A DNA stretch of 64,000 bases from RUG11237 sp045126515 (GCA_045126515.1 JBGVOM010000110.1:62001-126000), one strand, 5' to 3'. Shown: positions 32,841-42,438, counted from the stretch's first letter. Made by a program: numbers and translations. The notes: generated by a model from the letters alone, not told the origin.

Positions 32841-35090
32841 ATGGAGGAGTTTATCACGCAATTATTTATACATGTTTTTCAAATGAGTATAGCAGCAAGC
32901 TACCTTATCTTGGCGGTAGTGGTGGCAAGACTTCTGTTGCGAAAAGTACCAAAGGGATATATGGGTGTTCTGTGGCTGTTTGTTGCAGTCAAGTTGCTTT
33001 GCCCTTTTACCGTAGAATCTGTCTTTAGTTTACTGCCAAGCGAATCGATAGTAGAACAGGAGATATTATATAGCTCTGAACCAGAGATAAATACAAGTAT
33101 ACCTAAGGCAAACGAAACCGTGAACCAAAACCTGGCGCAGAATTTTTCTACAGAGTCACAAAACAGTATTAATAAATGGCAGTTGCTTGTAATTATTATT
33201 TCTTATCTATGGATTGTGGGAATCGTTGCTATGTTCACGTACCTTTTCATAAGCTGGCATCGCATACAGAGGAAAGTGCGGGAGGCGGTACCAAGAGAAG
33301 AAGGGGGCTTGAAATATTATATATGTGACAGGATAGATTCCCCTTTTCTGTTTGGAATTATAACCCCCAAAATCTATATTCCTGTAGGATTAAGAAAAGA
33401 AGATTTGGTGTATGTACTACAGCATGAAAATGCCCATAAGAGGAGAAAAGATTATTTGATTAAGCCCTTTGGATTTTTAGTGCTGGCAATATATTGGTTT
33501 AATCCTGCTGTCTGGATTGCTTATATATTGATGTGCCGGGATATAGAGCTTGCATGCGACGAGTGTGTGATAAAAGAATTGGGAGAGGATTACAAAAAGG
33601 AATATTCCAAGGCACTTCTTTCCTGTGCAGCAAATTGTAAGGCAACGGCTGGCTGTCCGGTGGCATTTGGTGAGATAGGTATCAAACAGCGCGTGAAAAA
33701 CATATTGCAGTATAAGAAACCGGCTGTTTGGATTTTAATAGCAGCGTTGCTTGCATGTATTGTAATTCCCGTATGTTTTATGACACAGAAAAAGCAGGAA
33801 ATCCCGGTGGAACAGTGGGCAAAGGCTTTTGTCAACCGGGATGCAGACACCATTTATGAAATGGCATCACCTCAGGTTCGTACAGAAATGGAGGAAAAGG
33901 GTCTGCTTCAAATTGCAGAGAATTATAAGGCGTTTGGATGGTCTAGTCCATGGCCGTGGGGAGATGCAGCAAATTACAAAATTATCAGTGGAACGGATGA
34001 CACAGCAGAAATTTTATATTATGCACAAACCTCGGATCCTCATGTATGGGTATGGTATGAAAAAGTAGATTTTGCTTACGAAAATGGCAAGTATGTCGTA
34101 ACATCAGAGGAGTTACAGGATAATTTGTATCCTTGTGTAGCAGAAGAATTTTACAGGCTGTATCCAAATGCCGAGATAAGCGGAACCCCCATGGATTATT
34201 TAACAACCGGTGCAGGTGAATATTTAAATACTAATGCCAGGAATAATAAGGAAAGCGAATTTTACAAGGAATTGTTTGTACCGGATACTGCAGCAGTTTA
34301 TCTTTTAAATATATCAAATAATCAAAACCAAGTAGGTGTAGAAGTAACTTATCCAGAAGAAGGAATCAGTGATACGAGATATCCTACAGCTTATGTCACA
34401 TTTCGTTTTTATGAAGATAACAGTAGCGCAAAGGTCAGTATGATACAGCCATACGGGGAAGATGGCATCTGGATTCCACAGACTTATGGAGCAGAAGAAA
34501 ATTATGCATATGAGCAGGCAGGCGGGGAGTTATCCCTCTATGACATTTTTCACGAACCCCACGAAATGGCTGATATACCGGAAAGCAAAAAGATAGATTT
34601 AAATGGTGATGGTATCATGGAAACGATTACCTACACCAATCTGGATTATCAAGGTGGTGATGGCGGATATGCTTTCTGTGTAACAAGAACCGATGAAACA
34701 GGAAAAGAAGTGGAGATACCTATATCTGACTATACTCCAGAGAGCGGTTTTCCGTTTTATACTTCCTGGGATGGAGAGCAGTTGCATGTATATTACGGGG
34801 AAAATACCTTGCTTTACACATACACAAAGGAAGAACTGCAAAAAAGATATCAGGCGGATATTGATGAGGGTAGCAAGCCTTTTGATATTGAGATAAATTC
34901 TAAAAGTCAGGGTGATGCAGTAAGCGGTTACACATGTATTCAGGGAGAACAAGGGGAGGTGACAATTTATCTGAAGTCCTACATTAGTGGTTTGATGGGA
35001 CACGCAGATTGCCTTGGATATGGGATTACCTGTCTGAGGCTGGGGAAAGACTACAATTGGGAGGTAAGCCAAAGTTTTTATCAGGAGTAA
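32841..35090 (+). CDS. BlaR1/M56-family sensor metallopeptidase with unusual outer domain
   Basis: 749 residues. The N-terminal 315 residues are the BlaR1 membrane protease: four membrane segments and the zinc site HENAH (His195) with ELACDECV downstream. The part beyond residue 320 is extracytoplasmic. It has no penicillin-binding SxxK domain but a region like NTF2 (VEQWAKAFVNRDADTIYEMA) and a C-terminal beta domain with a calcium-loop-like segment DLNGDGIMET. The sensed ligand is therefore unlikely to be a beta-lactam in the BlaR1 manner. It is presumably the protease acting on the adjacent BlaI protein. Confidence 0.85.
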   Translation: MEEFITQLFIHVFQMSIAASYLILAVVVARLLLRKVPKGYMGVLWLFVAVKLLCPFTVESVFSLLPSESIVEQEILYSSEPEINTSIPKANETVNQNLAQNFSTESQNSINKWQLLVIIISYLWIVGIVAMFTYLFISWHRIQRKVREAVPREEGGLKYYICDRIDSPFLFGIITPKIYIPVGLRKEDLVYVLQHENAHKRRKDYLIKPFGFLVLAIYWFNPAVWIAYILMCRDIELACDECVIKELGEDYKKEYSKALLSCAANCKATAGCPVAFGEIGIKQRVKNILQYKKPAVWILIAALLACIVIPVCFMTQKKQEIPVEQWAKAFVNRDADTIYEMASPQVRTEMEEKGLLQIAENYKAFGWSSPWPWGDAANYKIISGTDDTAEILYYAQTSDPHVWVWYEKVDFAYENGKYVVTSEELQDNLYPCVAEEFYRLYPNAEISGTPMDYLTTGAGEYLNTNARNNKESEFYKELFVPDTAAVYLLNISNNQNQVGVEVTYPEEGISDTRYPTAYVTFRFYEDNSSAKVSMIQPYGEDGIWIPQTYGAEENYAYEQAGGELSLYDIFHEPHEMADIPESKKIDLNGDGIMETITYTNLDYQGGDGGYAFCVTRTDETGKEVEIPISDYTPESGFPFYTSWDGEQLHVYYGENTLLYTYTKEELQKRYQADIDEGSKPFDIEINSKSQGDAVSGYTCIQGEQGEVTIYLKSYISGLMGHADCLGYGITCLRLGKDYNWEVSQSFYQE

Positions 35091-35197
35091 GAAGAATGTG
35101 GCTGAAAAAATGCAGTGGAGGGTTTTAATTGGACAGAGGTAATGAAACATACTTGTGTCATTGAAAAATATATAAAGAAATAGGATTGGAGAAGAAA

Positions 35198-35719
35198 ATG
35201 ATAATAACAGAGACAGAAAGATTAATATTAAGAAGATATAGGGAAGAAGATTTACAGGATTTATATGAATATCTTTCAAATCCTAATGTTGTCGCTTTTG
35301 AACCGTATAAAACGATGACCATAGAAGAAGTGAAAGAAAATTTAAAATGGAGAATTTCAACAGATGAAATGGTAGCGGTTGAATTGAAATCTTCCGGTAA
35401 AATGATTGGTAATGTATATTTAGGAAAAAGAGATTTTGATTCTTTAGAAATTGGATTTGTCTTTAACGAAAGTTATTGGAAGAAAGGGTATGCGAAAGAG
35501 AGCTGTGAGAAATTGATAGAATTAGCATTCCAAAAGGGAGTCCATAGAATTTTTGCGGAGTGTGACCCTGAGAATAAAAATTCATGGGGACTGCTGGAAA
35601 ACTTAGGATTTACCAGAGAGGCACACTTGAAGAAAAATGTATATTTTTGGAGAGACAGTGATAATCAGCCAATATGGAAAGACACGTTTATTTATGCCAT
35701 GCTTAATAGTGAGGCATAG
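35198..35719 (+). CDS. GNAT-family acetyltransferase (RimJ/RimL-like)
   Basis: 174 residues from ATG 35198 (TTGGAGAAG just upstream; a TTG four codons earlier is the ribosome site itself). The fold pattern is ETERLILRRYREEDLQDLYE, then IGFVFNESYWKKGYAKESCE (acetyl-CoA loop), then ENKNSWGLLENLGFTREAHL. This is the RimJ-type subgroup that acetylates ribosomal-protein N-termini, drugs or small amines. Substrate unknown. It stands alone between the M56 gene and an NTF2-like gene. Confidence 0.92.
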   Translation: MIITETERLILRRYREEDLQDLYEYLSNPNVVAFEPYKTMTIEEVKENLKWRISTDEMVAVELKSSGKMIGNVYLGKRDFDSLEIGFVFNESYWKKGYAKESCEKLIELAFQKGVHRIFAECDPENKNSWGLLENLGFTREAHLKKNVYFWRDSDNQPIWKDTFIYAMLNSEA

Positions 35720-35759
35720 TTGGAAATAGAATAAGTGAACATAATATGGGAGGAATAGA

Positions 35760-36155
35760 ATGGAGAGCAGTAAGGAGATTTTTGAGGATTTCTTAAACAG
35801 GTATAATGAGTGTTTTTATAAAAAGGATATTGCAAGTTTAAGAGAATTTTATGATACGCAAAGCAATGTGCTCATATATTTTGATAATCACAAGGGAAAC
35901 GACACATATACATTAGAAGAACATTTGAAACTGATTTCAGATTTTTTTACAAAAGGAAAGCAGACAGAATCAGGTGGTGTGGAGCCACTTATTATAGAAA
36001 ATCTTAATGTTTTTCACAGAGAAAGTGCAGCCTGTTTGTGTTTTATTTCCAGATATCAAAGTTTTCCGGAGCCGGCGGTACGCAGTACCTTGTATTTAGA
36101 ATGTATTGAAGGAAAATGGAAAATTGTGCATGCACATTTTTCATTTCGTCCATAA
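35760..36155 (+). CDS. SnoaL/NTF2-like protein
   Basis: 131 residues. The pattern is a helix followed by a curved sheet: EDFLNRYNECFYKKDIASLR, then FYDTQSNVLIYFDNHKG, then GKWKIVHAHFSFRP at the end. This is the DUF4440/SnoaL-like NTF2 fold, which appears as an enzyme, ligand-binding or stress module. No catalytic residues are assigned. A GGGAGG ribosome site precedes ATG 35760. Confidence 0.85.
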   Translation: MESSKEIFEDFLNRYNECFYKKDIASLREFYDTQSNVLIYFDNHKGNDTYTLEEHLKLISDFFTKGKQTESGGVEPLIIENLNVFHRESAACLCFISRYQSFPEPAVRSTLYLECIEGKWKIVHAHFSFRP

Positions 36156-36178
36156 ATTAAAAAAGTTTCTAATTTTCC

Positions 36179-36203
36179 AAACTTTTAGCCGCTTTAATAC
36201 GTC
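36179..36203 (+). promoter_or_regulatory. ECF sigma-factor (SigV-type) promoter
   Basis: AAAC (36179-36182), 17 bases, CGTC (36200-36203), 36 bases before the sigma factor start. ECF sigma factors of the SigV/SigW kind recognise AAC with CGTC at this spacing. Autoactivation is therefore likely. Confidence 0.7.
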
Positions 36204-36238
36204 TAACATATAAAAGAAGAAAAAGAAGGTGAGAATCA

Positions 36239-36727
36239 TTGGCGAAAGAACAACTGACAGAATATATACTAGACAATCAGCAAAAGTTTTACCGTATAGC
36301 ATACTGCTATGTGAAAGACAAGGATAGGGCATTGGATATTGTCCAGAATATGATCTGCAAAGCCTTTGAAAAGCAGCATACTCTAAAAAACAAAAATGCT
36401 GTAAAAACATGGGTATACCGAATTTTAATTAATGAGTGTTTAGACACTGTACGAAGGGAAAAAAGAGAAGCTCTCATGGAGCAGGCGAAATTACCGGAGG
36501 AGATTTATATTGAGCGCGCTTATGATAAGGAGGATACCGTAAGCAGATGCATGGAGAAGCTGCCTGAGAATATACGGGTGGTTTTACAGCTTCGGTATTA
36601 CGAGGAGTTATCTTTAAAGGAAATTGCAGCTATTACAGATACCAATTTAAGTACAGTAAAAACCAGATTATACAACGGGTTGGAAAAATTAAAAACTTTG
36701 TTAAAGGAGGGTGGTTATGAAAGATAG
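36239..36727 (+). CDS. ECF sigma factor (SigV-like)
   Basis: 162 residues. TTG start at 36239 after AAGGTGAG. Region 2 is FYRIAYCYVKDKDRALDIVQ then NMICKAFE; region 4 is LPENIRVVLQLRYYEELSLK, then STVKTRLYNGLEKL. It overlaps the anti-sigma gene by 11 bases. The partner has the RsiV-type DUF3298 domain, and in other Firmicutes the SigV-RsiV pair responds to lysozyme. A matching promoter at 36179 indicates autoregulation. Confidence 0.92.
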   Translation: MAKEQLTEYILDNQQKFYRIAYCYVKDKDRALDIVQNMICKAFEKQHTLKNKNAVKTWVYRILINECLDTVRREKREALMEQAKLPEEIYIERAYDKEDTVSRCMEKLPENIRVVLQLRYYEELSLKEIAAITDTNLSTVKTRLYNGLEKLKTLLKEGGYER

Positions 36728-37670
36728 AGAGTTGGAAAAAGAGATTGCACGATTAGAGCAGGAATTACGGAAACCTATAGAGAAAGCAAAGCAACAATAT
36801 GAAACCATAGAGATACCGGAAGAATTAAATGAAACTATAGTGGATAAAATGCAGAGCAGAAAAGAAAAGGAGGCAATTCATATGAAAAAGTATTATCTGG
36901 CAGCCATACCGGCAGCAGCAATAATTATTTTTACAGTAGGATTAAACACCAGCTATTCCTTTGCAAGTGCTATGGAAGAAATCCCGGTATTAGGTGCAGT
37001 GGCAAAGGTACTGACGATTCGCTCTTATCAGGAAAAGGATGCAGATAAAGAAATCAATGTAAATGTGCCGAAAGTGGAAGTTGCCACTCCACAGGCAGAA
37101 GTTACCACTGCACAGACAGAAGAAAATAACGAAGCTATAGAGCAGATGGTAATAGACGTAAATGCAGAAATTGATAAGGCAGTTGCAGAATATGTTGAGG
37201 GAGCGGAAGTAAGAATTGAAGAATATAAGCAGGCATTTATAGAAACCGGTGGCACAGAAGAAGAGTTTGCACAAAAAAATATTAAAGTTAATGTGGACTA
37301 TGAAGTAAAATGTCAGAATGAAAACTATTTGTCCTTTGTGCTTACCGGGGATGAAAGCTGGAACGGTGCCTATGCAGTTTATTATTATTATAATTTAGAT
37401 ATGAAAAATGGGAAGCATCTTACATTAAAGGACCTGTTAGGCGAGGACTATGTGGAAATGGCTAACCGCCAGATTCTTGCCGAAATGGAAAAACGGATGG
37501 CAGAAAATGAGGACTATACTTACTTTGATGAAGAGATGGGAGGGTTCACCACTGTAACAGAAGATACAAGTTTCTACATTAACCAGGCGGGTAATCCGGT
37601 GGTGGTCTTTGATAAATATGAAGTGGCACCGGGATTTATGGGAAGGCAGGAATTTGAACTTGTGAAATAA
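36717..37670 (+). CDS. RsiV-like anti-sigma factor (DUF3298)
   Basis: 317 residues. Start at ATG 36717 after GGAGGG; a GTG two codons earlier is less likely. Residues 1-60 are a helical cytoplasmic sigma-binding part, then a membrane segment (YYLAAIPAAAIIIFTVGLN), a Val/Glu/Thr linker, and an outside DUF3298 domain (YYYNLDMKNGKHLTLKDLLG, then NQAGNPVVVFDKYEVAP). RsiV binds lysozyme directly with this domain and is then cut to free SigV. I infer the same lysozyme or cell-envelope stress sensing here. Confidence 0.9.
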   Translation: MKDRELEKEIARLEQELRKPIEKAKQQYETIEIPEELNETIVDKMQSRKEKEAIHMKKYYLAAIPAAAIIIFTVGLNTSYSFASAMEEIPVLGAVAKVLTIRSYQEKDADKEINVNVPKVEVATPQAEVTTAQTEENNEAIEQMVIDVNAEIDKAVAEYVEGAEVRIEEYKQAFIETGGTEEEFAQKNIKVNVDYEVKCQNENYLSFVLTGDESWNGAYAVYYYYNLDMKNGKHLTLKDLLGEDYVEMANRQILAEMEKRMAENEDYTYFDEEMGGFTTVTEDTSFYINQAGNPVVVFDKYEVAPGFMGRQEFELVK

Positions 37671-37683
37671 GAAATTTTTATCA

Positions 37684-37712
37684 TTGACTGACCTTAGTTA
37701 AAATATTATGAT
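37684..37712 (+). promoter_or_regulatory. Promoter of the flavin reductase-like gene
   Basis: TTGACT (37684-37689), 17 bases, TATGAT (37707-37712), 31 bases before the ATG. Confidence 0.65.
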
Positions 37713-37743
37713 AGAGTAAGAAATTTAAGTCAGGAGTGAAAGC

Positions 37744-38250
37744 ATGAGTTTTAAAGAAATCAATGTAACCGAATTAGAGTTTAATCCATTTACAAAAATC
37801 AGCAAACAGTGGATGCTTATTACAGCAGGAAATGAAGAAAAAGCCAATACCATGACAGCAAGCTGGGGAAGCGTAGGATTTATCTGGAATAAAAACGCTA
37901 TCACCATGTATATCCGTCCTCAGAGATACACTAAGGAATTTGTAGATGCCAACGATACTTTGACCGTATCTTTTCTGCCGGAACAGTATAGAGAAGCACT
38001 AAACCTCTGTGGAAAGATTTCCGGACGTGACGAAGACAAAATCACAAAGTCCGGTCTTACCTTGGCCTATGAAGACGGAACTCCATATTTCGAAGAAGCC
38101 GAACTTGTTTTGGTCTGCAAAAAAATGTATGTACAGGAAATGAAACCAGAATGCTTAGAAGATAATTCCTTCGATGGAACCTACTATCCAAACAAAGATT
38201 ATCATTACCTATACATTGCAGAAATTCAGAAAGCCCTGAAGAAACAGTAA
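37744..38250 (+). CDS. Flavin reductase-like (FMN-binding split barrel) protein
   Basis: 168 residues. FTKISKQWMLITAGNEEKAN, then TMTASWGSVGFIWNKNAITM, then YIRPQRYTKEFVDANDTLTV show the flavin-reductase-domain pattern, with TMTASW as the flavin-binding stretch. These proteins transfer electrons from NAD(P)H to FMN or bind FMN as small flavoproteins. It is a single-gene unit: own promoter, no gene close behind; the palindromic element E follows. Confidence 0.9.
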   Translation: MSFKEINVTELEFNPFTKISKQWMLITAGNEEKANTMTASWGSVGFIWNKNAITMYIRPQRYTKEFVDANDTLTVSFLPEQYREALNLCGKISGRDEDKITKSGLTLAYEDGTPYFEEAELVLVCKKMYVQEMKPECLEDNSFDGTYYPNKDYHYLYIAEIQKALKKQ

Positions 38251-38322
38251 AAATCTCCCTTCATAAGAGAAACCCTTGAACAATTCATCCCCTTGCTGCA
38301 TGTCATGCACAGCGACTTAGCC

Positions 38323-38477
38323 ACCTGGAATAGTCACATTCAACCTTGCCGTTTTCGAAGAATAGCCCATAGCCGATACAATTCTTTTCACAAAGGGTGT
38401 TAAAAAGCGGGCCTTTCTTAAAATAATTTTATCGGCTATGGGCGTCCTACTAACCGTCAAGGCTGAACTGTGGCCAT
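38323..38477 (+). repeat. Palindromic element E (ATAG/CGTCC family)
   Basis: ATAG (38362-38365), left arm CCCATAGCCGATA (38366-38378), right arm TATCGGCTATGGG (38430-38442), all 13 positions paired, then CGTCC (38443-38447). An outer stem spans about 38332-38353 and 38451-38473, pairing at most positions (TTCAACCTTGCCGTT with AACCGTCAAGGCTGAA). The first tetramer differs by one base from ACAG of the other copies. It fills the 310-base gap before gdpP, whose extended -10 (TGGTATAAT) lies at 38513-38521. Confidence 0.75.
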
Positions 38478-38560
38478 TTCAAAAAGAAAAACTTCCCCAT
38501 ACATACAATTTGTGGTATAATATCCCCCGTAGGCATTAAGTGATGCAAAAGGAGTTTGTC

Positions 38561-40603
38561 ATGAAGAAAAATGTAAAGTTTAAAGGGCAGCTTAAGCTAT
38601 ATATGCAATGGCCTATGTTCCTTATTTTGCTGCTTTTGGCAATGAATGTGGCAATGTATGCCTTGGAAATAAAAGCGGGAATTTTGATGAGCATTTTTGT
38701 CTGTATCTATATAGCAATTGTCGCAGTGCTTTACTACTATAATAAGCAGATACTAGTTAATGAACTGATTAATTTTGCCACCGGTTATGGACAGATTCAG
38801 AAAAAATTATTGCAGGAGTTAGAGATTCCTTATACGTTGTTGGATGAAAACGGCAGGGTGGTCTGGATGAACACTGCTTTTAAAAACATAGTAGAAAAAA
38901 ATAGAGATTATAAAAAATCAATTACAAATCTATTTCCAACCCTTACTAAGGATAAATTTCCTTCAAATGAGGAATCAGCCTGTGTTCATATTAATATGGA
39001 AAGTGCGGATTACCGGGTGGAAATGCGCAGAATAATGATGGAACATATTGCAGAGTCTGTAAGTATTCTGGATAAAGAAGAATATGAAGGCTATTTTATC
39101 GCTGTTTACCTGTTTGATGAAACAGAATTAAACCGTTATATTAAAGCCAATAAAGAACAGCAGCTAGTTGCCGGATTGATTTATATTGACAATTACGATG
39201 AAGTAATTGAAGGTGTAGAAGAAGTCCGTAGTTCCCTTTTGGTTGCATTGATTGACCGTAAGATTAATAAATATATTTCCAGTATTGACGGCATTGTGAA
39301 AAAGATGGAAAAAGATAAGTACTTTGTGGTGTTGAAGCAGGTGTGCTTAGAACAGTTAGAGGCAAAGCGTTTTGAACTTTTAGACGATGTAAAGACGGTT
39401 AATATCGGAAATGAGATACCTATCACTTTGAGTATCGGACTTGGTGCCGGCGGAAATACTTACAGCCAAAATTATGAATATGCCAGAAACGCCATTGATT
39501 TAGCACTTGGCCGTGGTGGAGATCAGGCTATTGTTAAGCGAAAAGACAACATCGTATATTATGGCGGTAAATCCAAGCAGGTAGAAAAGAATACCCGAGT
39601 AAAGGCAAGAGTAAAAGCACAGGCACTTAGAGAGCTAATTGAGAATAAAGACAAAGTTCTTGTTATGGGACATAAAATCGGGGATGTGGATTCTTTTGGT
39701 GCTGCCATTGGTATTTACCGGGCAGCAAAAACCATGAATAAGCATACTCATGTAGTAATTAATGAAATTACTACTTCTGTAAGGAAAATGATTGATGGAT
39801 TTATTGATAATCCGGATTATGAGGAAGACATGTTTGTAAACAGCAGTCAGGCAAAGGAAATTATTGATAATAATACTTTGCTTGTGGTGGTGGACGTAAA
39901 CAGACCAAGTTATACGGAATGTCCTGAACTTCTTCATATGTGCAAAACAATTGTAGTGTTAGATCATCACAGGCAGACGGCGGAGGTTATCGACAATGCA
40001 GTACTTTCTTATGTAGAGCCATATGCATCTTCCGCATGTGAAATGGTTGCAGAAATTCTACAGTATATCGATGATAATGTAAAAATAAGAACTTTGGAAG
40101 CAGATTGTCTGTATTCGGGAATTATTATAGATACAGACAGTTTTGTAAATAAGACAGGTGTTAGAACCTTTGAGGCAGCTGCATTTTTAAGAAGAAATGG
40201 CGCAGATGTCACAAGAGTAAGAAAATTATTCCGGGATGATATGGCAGAATGTAAGGCGAGAGCCGAAATAGTAAGAAATGCTGAAGTTTATTTAGGAGCT
40301 TATGCTATTAGCGTCCTGTCAGAAACCGAACTGGACAGCCCTACTATTGTGGGAGCAAAAGCGGCAAATGAGCTGTTGGATATTGTAGGTGTGAAAGCAT
40401 CCTTTGTCTTAACAGAATTTAACAATAAAATATATGTCAGTGCCCGTTCTATTGACGAAGTAAATGTGCAGATTATTATGGAAAAATTAGGTGGCGGAGG
40501 TCATCAGACCGTGGCAGGTGCACAGTTAGAATGTGACTTGAAAGAAGCAGGAAAGATACTTCGCAGAACATTGGCAGAAATGATTGGAGATGGAGAGATA
40601 TAA
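38561..40603 (+). CDS. gdpP: Cyclic-di-AMP phosphodiesterase GdpP
   Basis: 680 residues from ATG 38561, which follows AAGGAG. Two membrane segments (MFLILLLLAMNVAMYAL, then ILMSIFVCIYIAIVAVLYYY), a PAS domain, a degenerate GGDEF domain, then DHH (KIGDVDSFGAAIG, DHHRQ) and DHHA1 (GGGGHQTVAGA) domains. GdpP hydrolyses the second messenger c-di-AMP, which controls cell-wall and potassium balance. It overlaps rplI by one base, the usual Firmicutes order gdpP-rplI-dnaB. Confidence 0.97.
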   Translation: MKKNVKFKGQLKLYMQWPMFLILLLLAMNVAMYALEIKAGILMSIFVCIYIAIVAVLYYYNKQILVNELINFATGYGQIQKKLLQELEIPYTLLDENGRVVWMNTAFKNIVEKNRDYKKSITNLFPTLTKDKFPSNEESACVHINMESADYRVEMRRIMMEHIAESVSILDKEEYEGYFIAVYLFDETELNRYIKANKEQQLVAGLIYIDNYDEVIEGVEEVRSSLLVALIDRKINKYISSIDGIVKKMEKDKYFVVLKQVCLEQLEAKRFELLDDVKTVNIGNEIPITLSIGLGAGGNTYSQNYEYARNAIDLALGRGGDQAIVKRKDNIVYYGGKSKQVEKNTRVKARVKAQALRELIENKDKVLVMGHKIGDVDSFGAAIGIYRAAKTMNKHTHVVINEITTSVRKMIDGFIDNPDYEEDMFVNSSQAKEIIDNNTLLVVVDVNRPSYTECPELLHMCKTIVVLDHHRQTAEVIDNAVLSYVEPYASSACEMVAEILQYIDDNVKIRTLEADCLYSGIIIDTDSFVNKTGVRTFEAAAFLRRNGADVTRVRKLFRDDMAECKARAEIVRNAEVYLGAYAISVLSETELDSPTIVGAKAANELLDIVGVKASFVLTEFNNKIYVSARSIDEVNVQIIMEKLGGGGHQTVAGAQLECDLKEAGKILRRTLAEMIGDGEI

Positions 40604-41049
40604 TGAAAGTTATTTTATTAGAAGATGTGAAAAGTCTTGGAAAAAAAGGTGATATTGTAAATGTAAACGAAGGATATGCAAGAAACTTTATCCTTCCGAA
40701 AAAGCTTGGAGTAGAAGCAGATGCCAAGCATATGAATGATTTAAAATTAAAGAAAGCAAATGATGAAAAGGTTGCAAAAGAACAGTATGAAGAAGCACTT
40801 GCACTAAAGGAAAAGGTGGAAGCAGGAGAAGTAAAGCTTACCATTAAAGCAGGAGAAGGTGGAAAAACTTTTGGTTCTGTTTCCTCTAAGGAAATTGCAA
40901 CGGCAGCCTCCACTCAGCTTGGTCTGGAATTGGATAAGAAAAAAATTCATCTGCCAGAGCCAATTAAAACCCTTGGAACTCACAATGTAACTGTAAAGCT
41001 TCATCCGAAAGTAAGTGCAGAACTGAAAGTGAAAGTAAGCGAAGCATAA
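40603..41049 (+). CDS. rplI: 50S ribosomal protein L9
   Basis: 148 residues, full length: MKVILLEDVKSLGKKGDIVN then VNEGYARNFILPKKLGVEA in the N-terminal domain, a long connecting helix, and the C-terminal domain with GGKTFGSVSSKEIA. It starts at the last base of gdpP. A hairpin follows before dnaB. Confidence 0.98.
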   Translation: MKVILLEDVKSLGKKGDIVNVNEGYARNFILPKKLGVEADAKHMNDLKLKKANDEKVAKEQYEEALALKEKVEAGEVKLTIKAGEGGKTFGSVSSKEIATAASTQLGLELDKKKIHLPEPIKTLGTHNVTVKLHPKVSAELKVKVSEA

Positions 41050-41050
41050 A

Positions 41051-41082
41051 AATAGGAACGCGGTAGCGTTCCTATTTCTTCT
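41051..41082 (+). terminator. Hairpin between rplI and dnaB
   Basis: AATAGGAACGC (41051-41061) and GCGTTCCTATT (41066-41076) pair perfectly with a GGTA loop, followed by TCTTCTT. It could be a partial terminator allowing read-through into dnaB. Confidence 0.75.
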
Positions 41083-41106
41083 TAAAAAAGATTAGGAGGA
41101 AACAGC

Positions 41107-42438
41107 ATGGAAGAAAGTGTGATTAAGCGCGTACAGCCCCACAGCATTGAAGCAGAGCAGTCAGTAATCGGAGCTATGCTTATGGACAAAGAAGCCATTG
41201 TAGTAGCTTCCGAAATGCTCCATGGAGATGAGTTTTATGCAAGACAGCATGGTGTTTTATTTGATGCCATGGTGGAATTATATAATGAGGGCAAGCCGGT
41301 AGATTTGATTACATTACAGAACCGATTAAGAGAAAAAGATGTGCCACCGGAAATCAGTAGTCTGGAATTTGTTAAAGATTTGCTGAATGTGGTGCCAACT
41401 TCGGCCAATGTAAAGCATTATGCCACCATTGTTTCAGAAAAGGCATTGCTGCGTAAATTAATTCGGACAAATGAAGAAATTGCTAACGCCTGTTATTCTG
41501 GTAAAGACAAGGTGGAAACCATTCTAGAAGACACGGAAAAGAGAATATTTGAACTGGTTCAATCAAGAAATTCCGGTGATTATGTACCAATCCGCCAAGT
41601 GGTTATTAATGCCTTAGAAAAAATTGAAGCATCTGCAAAGACGAAAGGAAATGTCACAGGTCTTTCCACAGGCTTTCTTGATTTGGATTATAAAACTGCG
41701 GGTATGCAGCCTTCAGACTTTATTCTGGTGGCAGCCCGACCTTCCATGGGAAAGACTGCCTTTGTCTTAAATATTGCAGAGCATATGGCATTTAAGGATG
41801 ATAAATGTGTAGCAATTTTCAGTTTGGAAATGTCGAAAGAACAGCTGGTGAACCGTCTGTTCTCATTGGAATCCAGAGTAGATGCCCAGCAGCTTAGAAC
41901 AGGTGATTTAAAGGATAGTGACTGGGAAAAATTAATAGAAAGTGCAAATGTGATTGGAAAATCAAAATTAATTATTGACGATACCCCTTCCATTTCCATC
42001 TCAGAAATGCGCTCAAAGTGCCGTAAATTTAAGCTAGAGCATGGACTGGACATTGTTATTATTGACTACTTACAGTTGATGTCAGGAAGCGGCAGAAGCG
42101 ACAGTAGGCAGCAGGAAATTTCAGATATTTCACGTTCCTTAAAAGCCATGGCAAGAGAACTGAATGTGCCGGTAATCGCATTATCTCAGCTAAGCCGTGC
42201 CGTAGAACAGCGTCCGGATCACCGTCCAATGCTGTCTGACCTTCGAGAATCCGGAGCCATCGAGCAGGATGCCGACGTGGTAATGTTTATTTATCGTGAT
42301 GACTATTACAACAAAGATTCTGAAAATAAGAATATTGCAGAAATCATTATAGCCAAGCAAAGAAACGGTCCTATTGGAACTGTTAATCTGGTATGGCTGC
42401 CGATGTATACAAAGTTTGCCAATATGGAGAAGAATTAG
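41107..42438 (+). CDS. dnaB: Replicative DNA helicase DnaB
   Basis: 443 residues. The N-terminal domain starts RVQPHSIEAEQSVIGAML; the RecA-like helicase domain holds Walker A ARPSMGKTAF, IFSLEMSKEQL, Walker B IVIIDYLQLMSG, and LSQLSRAVEQR. No intein. It unwinds DNA at the replication fork. A ribosome site TTAGGAGG precedes ATG 41107. Two palindromic elements follow it. Confidence 0.98.
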   Translation: MEESVIKRVQPHSIEAEQSVIGAMLMDKEAIVVASEMLHGDEFYARQHGVLFDAMVELYNEGKPVDLITLQNRLREKDVPPEISSLEFVKDLLNVVPTSANVKHYATIVSEKALLRKLIRTNEEIANACYSGKDKVETILEDTEKRIFELVQSRNSGDYVPIRQVVINALEKIEASAKTKGNVTGLSTGFLDLDYKTAGMQPSDFILVAARPSMGKTAFVLNIAEHMAFKDDKCVAIFSLEMSKEQLVNRLFSLESRVDAQQLRTGDLKDSDWEKLIESANVIGKSKLIIDDTPSISISEMRSKCRKFKLEHGLDIVIIDYLQLMSGSGRSDSRQQEISDISRSLKAMARELNVPVIALSQLSRAVEQRPDHRPMLSDLRESGAIEQDADVVMFIYRDDYYNKDSENKNIAEIIIAKQRNGPIGTVNLVWLPMYTKFANMEKN

